Translations under genes and position numbers: made by a program
Notes under the pieces: model-generated
Databases searched by the model: none
The model's input: the letters and a program-made list of their open reading frames with translations, nothing else
Told to the model about the DNA's origin: nothing
Shown here: piece after piece, positions 1-6,367 of the stretch
Layout of the letters: every line of letters begins with the position of its first letter
How positions within the stretch are numbered: the stretch's first letter is position 1
Source of the DNA: an uncultured Clostridia bacterium
Lineage (GTDB): Bacteria; Bacillota; Clostridia; Lachnospirales; Lachnospiraceae
Assembly (NCBI GenBank): GCA_946623485.1
Contig: CAMORF010000087.1
Coordinates: forward strand, 1 to 8,441
Direction of reading: 5' to 3'
Length of the DNA stretch: 8,441 nt

Positions 1-1038
1 CGGCTGACCCTGGTCACCGGCAATGCGCCCGGAAATGACATGCGCTTCTATTATGAGCGTGTGGAGAATTCGAGGAACTTCGCGAACAAAATCTGGAACG
101 CGACGAGATTCATATTGATGAACCTCGATAAGAGCGAAGTGCCGGATGAGATCAGCCGGGATCAGCTTGCGAATGAAGACCGTTGGATCCTGTCGAAAGT
201 GAACACCCTCGCGAAGGAAGTCACCGAGAACATGGACAAGTTCGAGCTCGGGATCGCGGTGCAGAAGGTCTATGACTTCCTGTGGGATGAGTTCTGCGAC
301 TGGTACATCGAGATGGTGAAGCCGCGCCTGTACCGGGAGGACCAGGCGGGGGGCGATGCCTCTGGGGAATATGCCGGCAAGGGCGCCGCGCTGTGGACCC
401 TGAAGCAGGTGCTCGTCCGGTCTCTGAAGCTTCTGCATCCCTTTATGCCGTTTATCACGGAAGCGCTGTACCAGTCGGTGAATGATACGGATGATTCCAT
501 CATGGTTTCCGACTGGCCGGTGTATCGGGAGGACTGGAGCTTTGCGTCCGAGGAACAGGAGATCGAGACCATCAAGGATGCGGTCCGCGCGATCCGTGCC
601 GTCCGTACCTCCATGAATGTGCCCCCCTCCAGGAAGGCGAGGGTCTTTGTGGTTTCGCAGGACGAGAAGATCCGTGAGACGTTTGAAAAGGACCGGCTTT
701 TCTTTGCTTCCCTTGCTTCCGCGTCCGAGGTGATCGTGCAGGCTGACCGGTCAGGAATCGCCCAGGATGCTGTCTCAACGCTGATCCACAACGCCGCGAT
801 TTTCCTGCCGATGGAAGAGCTCGTGGATATCGAGAAGGAGATTGCACGGCTGGAAAAGGAAAAGAAGCGGCTGGAAGGGGAGCTTGCCCGCTCTAACGGC
901 ATGCTGCACAATGAGAAGTTCCTTTCCAAAGCACCGGAAGAGAAGGTAGCCCAGGAGAAGGAAAAGCTTGCGAAATATGAGCAGCTGATGGCGCAGGTCG
1001 AAGAGCGGCTTTCCCAGCTTCAGGCCTCGCGGAATTAA
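1..1038 (+). CDS. valS: Valyl-tRNA synthetase, C-terminal part (5' end outside window)
   Basis: This is the C-terminal 345 residues of the cytoplasmic class I synthetase that charges tRNA-Val with valine. The frame is open from base 1 and ends at TAA 1036-1038. The opening residues (LVTGNAPGNDMRFYYERVE, then SRNFANKIWNATRF) are the typical ValS segment just after the KMSKS loop, which lies upstream of the window. The anticodon-binding domain follows, with DRWILSKVN at fragment residues 60-68, FCDWYIEMVKPRLY, and the LLHPFMPFITEALYQ helix. NVPPSRKARV lies near 206-215. From about residue 274 to the end is a charged coiled coil (IEKEIARLEKEKKRLEGELA, then FLSKAPEEKVAQEKEKL), the ValS C-terminal tRNA-binding arm. 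A full enzyme has about 880 residues, so roughly 60% is missing only because of the window edge. I see no frameshift or missing domain. In many Firmicutes valS is followed by folC; here it is not. Identification is very secure. Confidence 0.97.
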   Translation, partial: RLTLVTGNAPGNDMRFYYERVENSRNFANKIWNATRFILMNLDKSEVPDEISRDQLANEDRWILSKVNTLAKEVTENMDKFELGIAVQKVYDFLWDEFCDWYIEMVKPRLYREDQAGGDASGEYAGKGAALWTLKQVLVRSLKLLHPFMPFITEALYQSVNDTDDSIMVSDWPVYREDWSFASEEQEIETIKDAVRAIRAVRTSMNVPPSRKARVFVVSQDEKIRETFEKDRLFFASLASASEVIVQADRSGIAQDAVSTLIHNAAIFLPMEELVDIEKEIARLEKEKKRLEGELARSNGMLHNEKFLSKAPEEKVAQEKEKLAKYEQLMAQVEERLSQLQASRN

Positions 1039-1055
1039 AAAGACAGGTCCGCCTC

Positions 1056-1080
1056 CGCCTGGCATGTTCGCGGGCCGGCG
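1056..1080 (+). terminator. Weak GC-rich hairpin after valS, possible terminator
   Basis: CGCCTGGC at 1056-1063 can pair with GCCGGCG at 1074-1080 (seven pairs with one bulged T) around a 10-base loop, 18 bases after the valS stop. It is followed by AT-rich sequence (ATTAAGAAATTATT) but has no run of T on the + strand, so it is a poor intrinsic terminator by sequence. It may be a Rho-independent signal of low efficiency or simply GC-rich spacer. Confidence 0.25.
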
Positions 1081-1119
1081 GCGGGGATTAAGAAATTATT
1101 CAGAATAAAAAAGTCCGCA

Positions 1120-1140
1120 GGATAGGGAAATCTCCCGTCC
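1120..1140. promoter_or_regulatory. Small imperfect inverted repeat over the -35 region
   Basis: GGAT-A-GGGA and TCCC-GTCC face each other around an AATC centre (eight pairs including one G-T, one bulged A). It lies directly upstream of the extended -10 element at 1145-1153, where a -35 box or an operator would sit. The symmetry is visible; a regulatory role is only inferred from position, and short repeats like this also arise by chance. Confidence 0.2.
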
Positions 1141-1144
1141 CGGA

Positions 1145-1153
1145 TGGTACAAT
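1145..1153 (+). promoter_or_regulatory. Extended -10 promoter for the YARHG-protein gene
   Basis: TGGTACAAT is a TGn extended -10 motif joined to TACAAT (five of six matches to TATAAT). At the expected distance upstream (about 1125-1130, GGGAAA) there is no recognisable -35 box, which fits an extended -10 promoter or an activator-dependent one. It would start transcription near 1160, about 50 bases before the ATG at 1209. This suggests the gene is transcribed separately from valS. Confidence 0.45.
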
Positions 1154-1193
1154 ACAACCAGAATCACACGAAAAAAGCTTCTTGTATCTTGAG

Positions 1194-1200
1194 AAGGGGG
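1194..1200 (+). promoter_or_regulatory. Ribosome binding site that sets the start at 1209
   Basis: AAGGGGG ends 8 bases before the ATG at 1209. A longer reading from a TTG at 1182 would place this site inside the coding region and add nine residues in front of the typical Met-Lys-Arg signal-peptide start. The ATG at 1209 is therefore preferred. Confidence 0.7.
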
Positions 1201-1208
1201 TTCGGGTT

Positions 1209-2324
1209 ATGAAGAGAGAAAATGTGAGAATCGTGCGCGGAGCGTTGATGTGGGGGCTGGCGCTTGCCGCTGCTGCTGCCGTGCTGCTGGCTGCCGGCAC
1301 AAAAGCCCATGCGGATCAGGCTTATGGATACCTGCTTCCGACCAGCAGCTATACTTATCTGGATGAGAGCGCAGTTGCCGGCTGGCCGGCTCAGGTTGTG
1401 TGCTACGCAAAGAATGAGATCTATGCGCGCAACGGCAGGCGGTTTGTGTCGAATGAGCTGCAGAACTGGTTTAACATGCAGTATTGGTATACGCCGATCT
1501 ACGCGCCGGAACAGTTTTCAGACAGTATGCTGAATACCTATGAGACCGCAAATGTGCAGATGCTGAGCAATGTAGAGGCGTCCCTTGGAACCTATGCGCT
1601 TGACGGGAACAACTACAGCTACGATGTGGTCCGCCGTTATCTGAGCACGTCGGGCGGAGCCCAGTACTATGTGAATCCTGACTCCTATCTCTTTTATGAC
1701 AGCGATTCCCGGTACCTGAGTGACAGTGACCTGAGCGCGCTCAGCGCGCAGGAACTGTGTTACGCGAAGAATGAGATCTATGCCCGCCGTGGCTATATCT
1801 TCCAGTCCACGGAGTTGTCCGATTACTTCAACGCGAAGAACTGGTATTGGGGAACCAATGACGCTTCTACGTTCAGCGATTCCGTTTTCAACGCTTATGA
1901 GACGGCTAATATTTCCGCGCTGAAGCAGAAGGAATTCGCGCTTGTTCCAGGGGGGTATGTCCTGGACCAGCCGGGATATACATACCAGAATATCGGTTCC
2001 TATTCGGGCGGGCTTGTTGCCCAGGCGACCACCAGCGATTACATCTTCTATGACAGCGCGGTGCGTTACCTGACCGACGCGGAGGTGTCGGCGCTTTCCC
2101 TGCAGCAGATGTGCTATGCAAGGAATGAGATCTACGCACGCCGCGGGTATATCTTCCAGTCTCAGGAGCTGAGAGATTACTTTGGAAGCAAATGCTGGTA
2201 TCATCCCACCGTGCCGGCACAGTCATTTAATGACCAGGTGTTCAACCAGGTGGAGATGGCAAACATTGAGCTTCTGAAGCGATATGAATATGGAATCAAT
2301 CCAAACGGTTACCAGCTCTATTGA
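1209..2324 (+). CDS. Secreted protein with three tandem YARHG-type domains
   Basis: The product is 371 residues with a clear N-terminal signal: MKRENVR, a hydrophobic stretch of about residues 11-29, and a likely signal peptidase I site after AHA (33-35). There is no LPXTG motif, lipobox or later membrane segment, so it is probably secreted or loosely wall-associated. The mature part has three copies of a roughly 80-residue domain, near 46-122, 159-240 and 277-358. Their signature motifs are YARNG at 72-76, YARRG at 191-195 and YARRG at 309-313, so the unit period is about 118 residues. Each unit reads CYA(K/R)NEIYAR, a hydrophobic/aromatic (F/Y)(V/I)F-like strand, an LxxYF-type helix, a WYxP/W-type motif, F(S/N)D, and ETAN/EMAN. 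This matches the YARHG family, a presumed extracellular domain without an established function. The family's usual His is Asn or Arg in all three copies. A Cys precedes each motif (C65, C184, C303), with a fourth at C329. It is probably monocistronic, with its own promoter and a following hairpin. Family assignment is secure; function is unknown. Confidence 0.92.
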   Translation: MKRENVRIVRGALMWGLALAAAAAVLLAAGTKAHADQAYGYLLPTSSYTYLDESAVAGWPAQVVCYAKNEIYARNGRRFVSNELQNWFNMQYWYTPIYAPEQFSDSMLNTYETANVQMLSNVEASLGTYALDGNNYSYDVVRRYLSTSGGAQYYVNPDSYLFYDSDSRYLSDSDLSALSAQELCYAKNEIYARRGYIFQSTELSDYFNAKNWYWGTNDASTFSDSVFNAYETANISALKQKEFALVPGGYVLDQPGYTYQNIGSYSGGLVAQATTSDYIFYDSAVRYLTDAEVSALSLQQMCYARNEIYARRGYIFQSQELRDYFGSKCWYHPTVPAQSFNDQVFNQVEMANIELLKRYEYGINPNGYQLY

Positions 2325-2331
2325 TCTTCTT

Positions 2332-2359
2332 TCCGCCAATGCCCTGTGGCATTGGCGGA
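2332..2359 (+). terminator. Hairpin terminator after the YARHG-protein gene
   Basis: TCCGCCAATGCC at 2332-2343 and GGCATTGGCGGA at 2348-2359 form a perfect 12-bp stem with a CTGT loop, eight bases after the TGA. Only three T residues follow (TTTGC), so the T-tract is weak. Termination may be partial and allow some read-through into addB. The perfect stem and its position make a terminator the best reading. Confidence 0.7.
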
Positions 2360-2409
2360 TTTGCATGTCCTGATTATGCCGTCCCTAAGAATCCGGCACC
2401 ATAGCAAAT
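2359..2409 (+). promoter_or_regulatory. Nested stem structure in the addB leader (possible)
   Basis: ATTTGC+ATG at 2359-2367 can pair with CAT+A+GCAAAT at 2400-2409 (nine pairs, one bulged A). The enclosed loop holds a second stem, TGCCG 2377-2381 with CGGCA 2394-2398. The structure ends five bases before the addB Shine-Dalgarno GGAGA (2415-2419). It also shares base 2359 with the preceding terminator stem. I see no convincing sigma-70 promoter in this 66-base gap. The pairing is seen; a role in addB expression is inference. Confidence 0.28.
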
Positions 2410-2425
2410 CCTTCGGAGAATTCCC

Positions 2426-5400
2426 ATGTCATTGATTTTGATTCCCGGCTCTTCCGGAAGCGGAAAGAGCTATTTTATGTTCCGGCATATCCTCAAGGAA
2501 GCGCAGAAGCACCCTGAAAAACGGTACCTGTGTCTTGTCCCGGAGCAAAATACGCTGCAGACCCAGAGAACCCTCGTGTCCATGAGTGAGCGCGGAGGCA
2601 TCTGGAACATTGACGTCCTGAGTTTTACCAGGCTGGCATACCGCGTGTTTGAACACACCGGAGTTGCGCAGCGCCAGATTCTCTCGGAAACCGGCAAGGT
2701 GCTGCTGCTGCGCCTGATCACGGCCCGGGAAGGCGCGAGAATTCCGCTCCTTGCGGGTACGGCAGACCGCCCCGGCGTGCTTTCGGAGATCAAATCAATC
2801 CTGTCGGAGATGGACCAGTATGGAATCGGGGCGAAGGAACTTGGGGAGATGGAAGCCCTGGTGAAGGGAGCGGGTAATCACCCTGCCTTGGTCAGGAAGC
2901 TTTCCGAGATTGCTCTGGTGCAGGAAGCCTTTGAACGTTATCAGGCAGACCATTTCATTACGGGGGAGAAGCTTCCGAGGGTCCTGAGTGAGAAGGCGGT
3001 CCTGGATGAGACCTTGAAGGGGGCGGTGGTGTGTCTGGATCAGTTTACGGGGCTGACACCGGCACAGCTCCAGGTGGTCACGACCTTGCTTGGAATCGTG
3101 GAGGATGTCCTGGTGACAGTGACCATCGATCCGGAGGAGCTTCCCGATTCCGGTCCCGGGGACCTTCAGCGCATCCGGGAGATGAGGCCGGCAGACCATG
3201 AGCTGTTTGCGCTGTCCAAGCGGACGATCCAGTCCCTGGTCAGATGCGCGGATCTTGCGCACGCGAAGGTGGAGGTGCGTTTTCTTGCGGCGGATGGCGC
3301 AGGGCGGCATGAGAAGGGGAGCGAGCTATGGTGGCTGGAAAAGCATCTCCTGCGTTCCGGAAAAAAGGGATTTATGCCATACGACTTGCCAAAAGCCGGT
3401 TTGCTCCATGGGAGCCATCCAGGTGCTGCAGCCCCAAACGCCAAAAACGTCCCGAATGCCCCAAATGCTCAAAAGATGGAAGGTGGGAGATTAGCAGCCA
3501 GCGGTATGTCAGCAGCGCATCAGGTTTATCTGCGCCAGTGCGCGGATCCCTGGGATGAAGCGGTATCTGCCGCCGTCACCATCGAGGAGCTGATCCGGAA
3601 GGGGATCCGGTACCGGGAGATTGCCATTGTCTGCGGCAGCCTGAAGGATTACGCGGAATACATCCGGCGGGCCATGTCCGTGTATGAAATCCCTTGCTAT
3701 ATCGACCGTTCTTCTACGGTCATCATGAATCCCGCTTTTGAGTTTGCGCGCTGCGCGATTGATATTCTCGAAAAAAACTATTCCTACGAAAGTGTCATGG
3801 CGCTGCTCAGGACAGGCCTCGCCCTGGACCCGGAGAGCGGGGACATCGACCTTCTGGAAAATTATATCCTCGCGGCAGGAATCCGCGGGCATAAGATGTG
3901 GGCAGGCGCATTTTCCCGGATGACCAGGAACCGGGATGAAGCGCTGCGGGCCAGGGCGGAGACTGCCAGGGAGGCGTTTATGGAACGGTTTGCGCCTTTT
4001 GCCGCTCAGATGAAACAGGGAAGCGCCCTGTTTTCCGAATATGCAGGAGCGCTGTGGAAGCTTTTGATGGCATTTGAGCTTCCCGTGAAGTTAGATGCAT
4101 TGAGTAAAAAATGCGCGCAGGAGGGACGGGAGGACCGGGCGCAGGAGTATGCCGCGGTGCTTCATGTCATCAGCGGTGTCCTGGATGAGGCAGCCGTCCT
4201 GATGGGCAGCGAGAAGGTGTCCAGGAGCCAGTTCGCCCAGATTCTCAAGGCAGGTTTCGCGGAAGCGAAGATCGGCATTCTCCCCCGGGGGATCGACCAG
4301 GTCCAGGTCGCGGATCTGGAACGGTCGCGGCTGGAACAGGTCCGTGTGGTTTTGTTCCTTGGGCTCAATGACGGCTTTGTCCCGCACAGGAAAACGTCAG
4401 GCGGTGTCCTGACCGACTACGAGAGAGAGATTCTGCGGGGGCAGCGGATCCACCTGGCGCCGACCGCCCGGGAGGACGCAAATATCCAGCAGTTTTACCT
4501 GTATCTGACGCTGACGCGCCCTTCCGCTGCGCTCTATCTTTCCTGGTCCATGGCGAAACGAAGCGGAGAGGAGCTTCGGCCCTCCGGCGTGGTCAGGAAT
4601 CTCCGCGCGATGTTTCCCGGTGCGAAATGGGCTGTGGCGGCATCTGCAGATCCCTTTGGGAGCGTGACCTCCCTCCGAACCGGCCGGGCAGTCCTTGCGC
4701 AGGCGCTGGGGGATTCCCTGCACCAGGAGGAGATGCCGTCAGACGGAAGCTGGGAGAAGCTGAGGGAACTGGTGCAGCTGTACCTGCGCCGGGACAAGGA
4801 AGAGGTGTCAGAGGATGCCGGCAGAGCGCTGTCGCCTGTGGCAGGAGAGACAGACGCGGCGGCTTCCAGGGATTTTGCCGGCCGTGTGGAGGCGACTGGG
4901 ACAGGAGAGACAGACGCGGCGGCTTCCAGGGATTTTGCCGGCCGTGCCGAAGCGCTTGCGGCATGGCTTACGGAAGGGGAGGCTCCGAAGGAGCTTGATG
5001 AGGAGACCGCCCAGGCACTATACGGCGAGATCCTGCGGGGGAGCATTACCAGGCTGGAGGAATTTGCCGCATGCGCGTTCCGCCATTTCGCGGATTACGG
5101 GCTGAAGCTGAAGGAACGGGAGACCTTTACGGTCCGCACCCTCGACATCGGAAACCTGCTGCACCGCTCGGTGGAGCTCTTTTCCAGGAAGCTGCAGGAT
5201 GCCCCGCCGGGGCAGGGATGGCGGGAAATCTCGGATGAGCGAAGGGATGCGCTTGCCCGGGAATGCTTCCGGGAAGCGTTGGCTGATGAACATGGGCGGG
5301 AGCTGTATACGGATACCAGGCGCACGGAGGGAATCCTTGCGCGGTGTGAGAAGATCCTGGTCAGGTCGGTGAGGACCCTTCAGCGCCAGATCGCCGCGGG

Positions 5401-6367
5401 GGCATTTGAGCCTGCCATGTTCGAGCTTTCCTTTGGCGCGATGGAGGACGGCAGTGTCTGGATCGACAGCCTTCCGGGGGGAAGGAGGATGCGGCTGAAC
5501 GGGAAAATCGACCGCATCGATGAGTGTGAAGACGAAGGAACAAAACGTCTTTACGTCAAAATCGTGGACTATAAGTCTTCCGCCCAGGATGTGGACCTGG
5601 AGCGCCTGATTGCCGGGGAGCAGCTTCAGCTGTTTGCCTATCTTGACGCTGCCGCTGCCCTGGAGCAGAAGGCACATCCGGAGAAAGAAATCGTATGCGC
5701 GGGCGCATTTTACTTCTCCTTCCAGGATCCTGTCGTGGACATGACCCGGCAGATGGATGCGGAAGAGCTGGAGGATGCCATCGTTGCAAAGATGAGGGTA
5801 CAGGGGCTTGTCAACGGCAGGCCGGACGTGGTGGAGCGCCTTGACACAGAACAAACTGGCGCGGGGCCGTCCCTGGTGGTGCCGGTCACGCGGAATAAAA
5901 CCCCGGGGGAGCTGCGTGAGAGTGATCATGTGGTGACAGACCGGCAGTTTGACCTGCTGCAGCGCTATGCAAGAGACCGGATGCGGAAAATCGCCGGAGC
6001 GATCCTCTCCGGACAGATTGCGCCGAATCCGTCCAGAAAGGACGCAAACAGCGAGGCTTGCACATGGTGCCCATACAGGGATGTCTGCCGCTTTGATCCC
6101 CGCGCCAGAGGCGCAGCATACAGGGAGCTGGAGAAGCGTACAAACAAGGAGAGCTGGGAGATCATCGAGGCCGCAGTTTCCAGGGAAGAGGATTCCATGG
6201 AAACAGAAGAGGATTCCATGGAGACAGAAGGGGATTCCATGGAAACAGAAGAGGATTCCATGGAGACAAAAGAGGATTCCAAGGAGACGGAAGAGAGCTC
6301 TGTGAAGACAGAAGATGGATACATAGCGGCGGATGAAAGGATGGAGGAAAGGAGCCCTGATGCCTGA
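2426..6367 (+). CDS. addB: ATP-dependent helicase/deoxyribonuclease subunit B (AddB)
   Basis: AddB is the partner of AddA in the complex that unwinds and resects double-strand DNA ends, loading the path to RecA-dependent recombination. ATG 2426 follows GGAGA (2415-2419) by six bases and leads straight into the Walker A loop GSSGSGKS (residues 8-15), the usual AddB start. Family landmarks in order are CLDQFTGLTP (203-212), the degenerate helicase part with FLGLNDGFVP (644-653), and then a RecB-type nuclease. The nuclease has GKIDRID (1026-1032) and DYKS (D1048, K1050) as catalytic motifs. The four iron-sulphur cysteines are all present: C883 in FAACAFRHF, and C1212, C1215, C1221 in CTWCPYRDVC. 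The Pro usually after the first Cys is Ala. At 1313 residues it exceeds the roughly 1160-1170 of Bacillus AddB. Repetitive additions near 337-350 and 807-840 and an acidic tail at 1254-1313 account for much of the excess. It overlaps addA by eight bases. No defect is visible in the conserved core. Confidence 0.97.
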   Translation: MSLILIPGSSGSGKSYFMFRHILKEAQKHPEKRYLCLVPEQNTLQTQRTLVSMSERGGIWNIDVLSFTRLAYRVFEHTGVAQRQILSETGKVLLLRLITAREGARIPLLAGTADRPGVLSEIKSILSEMDQYGIGAKELGEMEALVKGAGNHPALVRKLSEIALVQEAFERYQADHFITGEKLPRVLSEKAVLDETLKGAVVCLDQFTGLTPAQLQVVTTLLGIVEDVLVTVTIDPEELPDSGPGDLQRIREMRPADHELFALSKRTIQSLVRCADLAHAKVEVRFLAADGAGRHEKGSELWWLEKHLLRSGKKGFMPYDLPKAGLLHGSHPGAAAPNAKNVPNAPNAQKMEGGRLAASGMSAAHQVYLRQCADPWDEAVSAAVTIEELIRKGIRYREIAIVCGSLKDYAEYIRRAMSVYEIPCYIDRSSTVIMNPAFEFARCAIDILEKNYSYESVMALLRTGLALDPESGDIDLLENYILAAGIRGHKMWAGAFSRMTRNRDEALRARAETAREAFMERFAPFAAQMKQGSALFSEYAGALWKLLMAFELPVKLDALSKKCAQEGREDRAQEYAAVLHVISGVLDEAAVLMGSEKVSRSQFAQILKAGFAEAKIGILPRGIDQVQVADLERSRLEQVRVVLFLGLNDGFVPHRKTSGGVLTDYEREILRGQRIHLAPTAREDANIQQFYLYLTLTRPSAALYLSWSMAKRSGEELRPSGVVRNLRAMFPGAKWAVAASADPFGSVTSLRTGRAVLAQALGDSLHQEEMPSDGSWEKLRELVQLYLRRDKEEVSEDAGRALSPVAGETDAAASRDFAGRVEATGTGETDAAASRDFAGRAEALAAWLTEGEAPKELDEETAQALYGEILRGSITRLEEFAACAFRHFADYGLKLKERETFTVRTLDIGNLLHRSVELFSRKLQDAPPGQGWREISDERRDALARECFREALADEHGRELYTDTRRTEGILARCEKILVRSVRTLQRQIAAGAFEPAMFELSFGAMEDGSVWIDSLPGGRRMRLNGKIDRIDECEDEGTKRLYVKIVDYKSSAQDVDLERLIAGEQLQLFAYLDAAAALEQKAHPEKEIVCAGAFYFSFQDPVVDMTRQMDAEELEDAIVAKMRVQGLVNGRPDVVERLDTEQTGAGPSLVVPVTRNKTPGELRESDHVVTDRQFDLLQRYARDRMRKIAGAILSGQIAPNPSRKDANSEACTWCPYRDVCRFDPRARGAAYRELEKRTNKESWEIIEAAVSREEDSMETEEDSMETEGDSMETEEDSMETKEDSKETEESSVKTEDGYIAADERMEERSPDA
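3434..3475 (+). repeat. Asn-Ala-Pro low-complexity patch in AddB
   Basis: The coding sequence repeats CC(A/G)AA(C/T)GC-type words, giving PNAKNVPNAPNAQK (AddB residues 337-350). The segment is flanked by Gly/Ala-rich sequence (HPGAAA before, GGRLAASGMSAAH after). It looks like a flexible, non-conserved linker inside the helicase-like half, and it has an A-rich composition unlike the surrounding gene. Codons stay in frame throughout. Confidence 0.6.
4842..4946 (+). repeat. 60-bp-period tandem duplication inside addB
   Basis: Bases 4842-4886 and 4902-4946 are identical over 45 bases at an offset of exactly 60, and similarity continues weakly after each copy. The duplication encodes GETDAAASRDFAGR twice, at AddB residues 807-820 and 827-840. 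It lies in the linker between the helicase-like half and the nuclease domain. Near-perfect identity at silent positions points to a recent duplication. The length is a multiple of three, so the frame is kept. Confidence 0.93.
6185..6310 (+). repeat. Six 21-bp tandem repeats at the 3' end of addB
   Basis: Six consecutive 21-base units start at 6185, 6206, 6227, 6248, 6269 and 6290. They encode the heptads EEDSMET, EEDSMET, EGDSMET, EEDSMET, KEDSKET and EESSVKT (AddB residues 1254-1295). The first four are nearly identical in DNA, and the last two are progressively diverged. They sit after the normal AddB end (CRFDPRARGAAYRELEKR) and make a strongly acidic tail. Copies 1-4 each carry a GAGG or GGGG purine run five bases before an in-frame ATG. 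The array ends 49 bases before the addA start codon. Confidence 0.95.
6349..6354 (+). promoter_or_regulatory. addA ribosome binding site inside addB
   Basis: AAGGAG ends five bases before the addA ATG at 6360. A second purine block, GGAGG, lies at 6343-6347. Both are within the last codons of addB, which fits coupled translation of the two subunits. Confidence 0.8.

Noticed and set aside
1518..2204. A 228-codon open frame on the - strand opposite the YARHG-protein gene
   Set aside because: It has no family resemblance and is fully covered by a gene with a signal peptide, RBS and repeated domains. It is a shadow of codon bias and internal repeats.
2360..2425. A sigma-70 promoter for addBA (GATTAT at 2372-2377, CCTAAG at 2384-2389)
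   Set aside because: The candidate -10 words match poorly, and none has a suitable -35 box at proper spacing.
866..2463. AGCGG pentamers (for example 866-870, 1004-1008, 2459-2463) as Chi sites for AddAB
   Set aside because: AGCGG is the Bacillus subtilis Chi sequence. The Chi of this organism is unknown, and a five-base GC-rich word is frequent by chance, so no claim is made.
5949..6305. An overlapping + strand frame with basic RIPWKQK-type heptads across the 21-bp repeats
   Set aside because: Because the repeat is a multiple of three, every frame across it gives a heptad repeat. The frame has no supported start and is inside addB, so it is not treated as a gene.
6185..6310. Repeats considered as a CRISPR array
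   Set aside because: The units are directly adjacent with no spacers, are in frame in addB and have no cas genes nearby.
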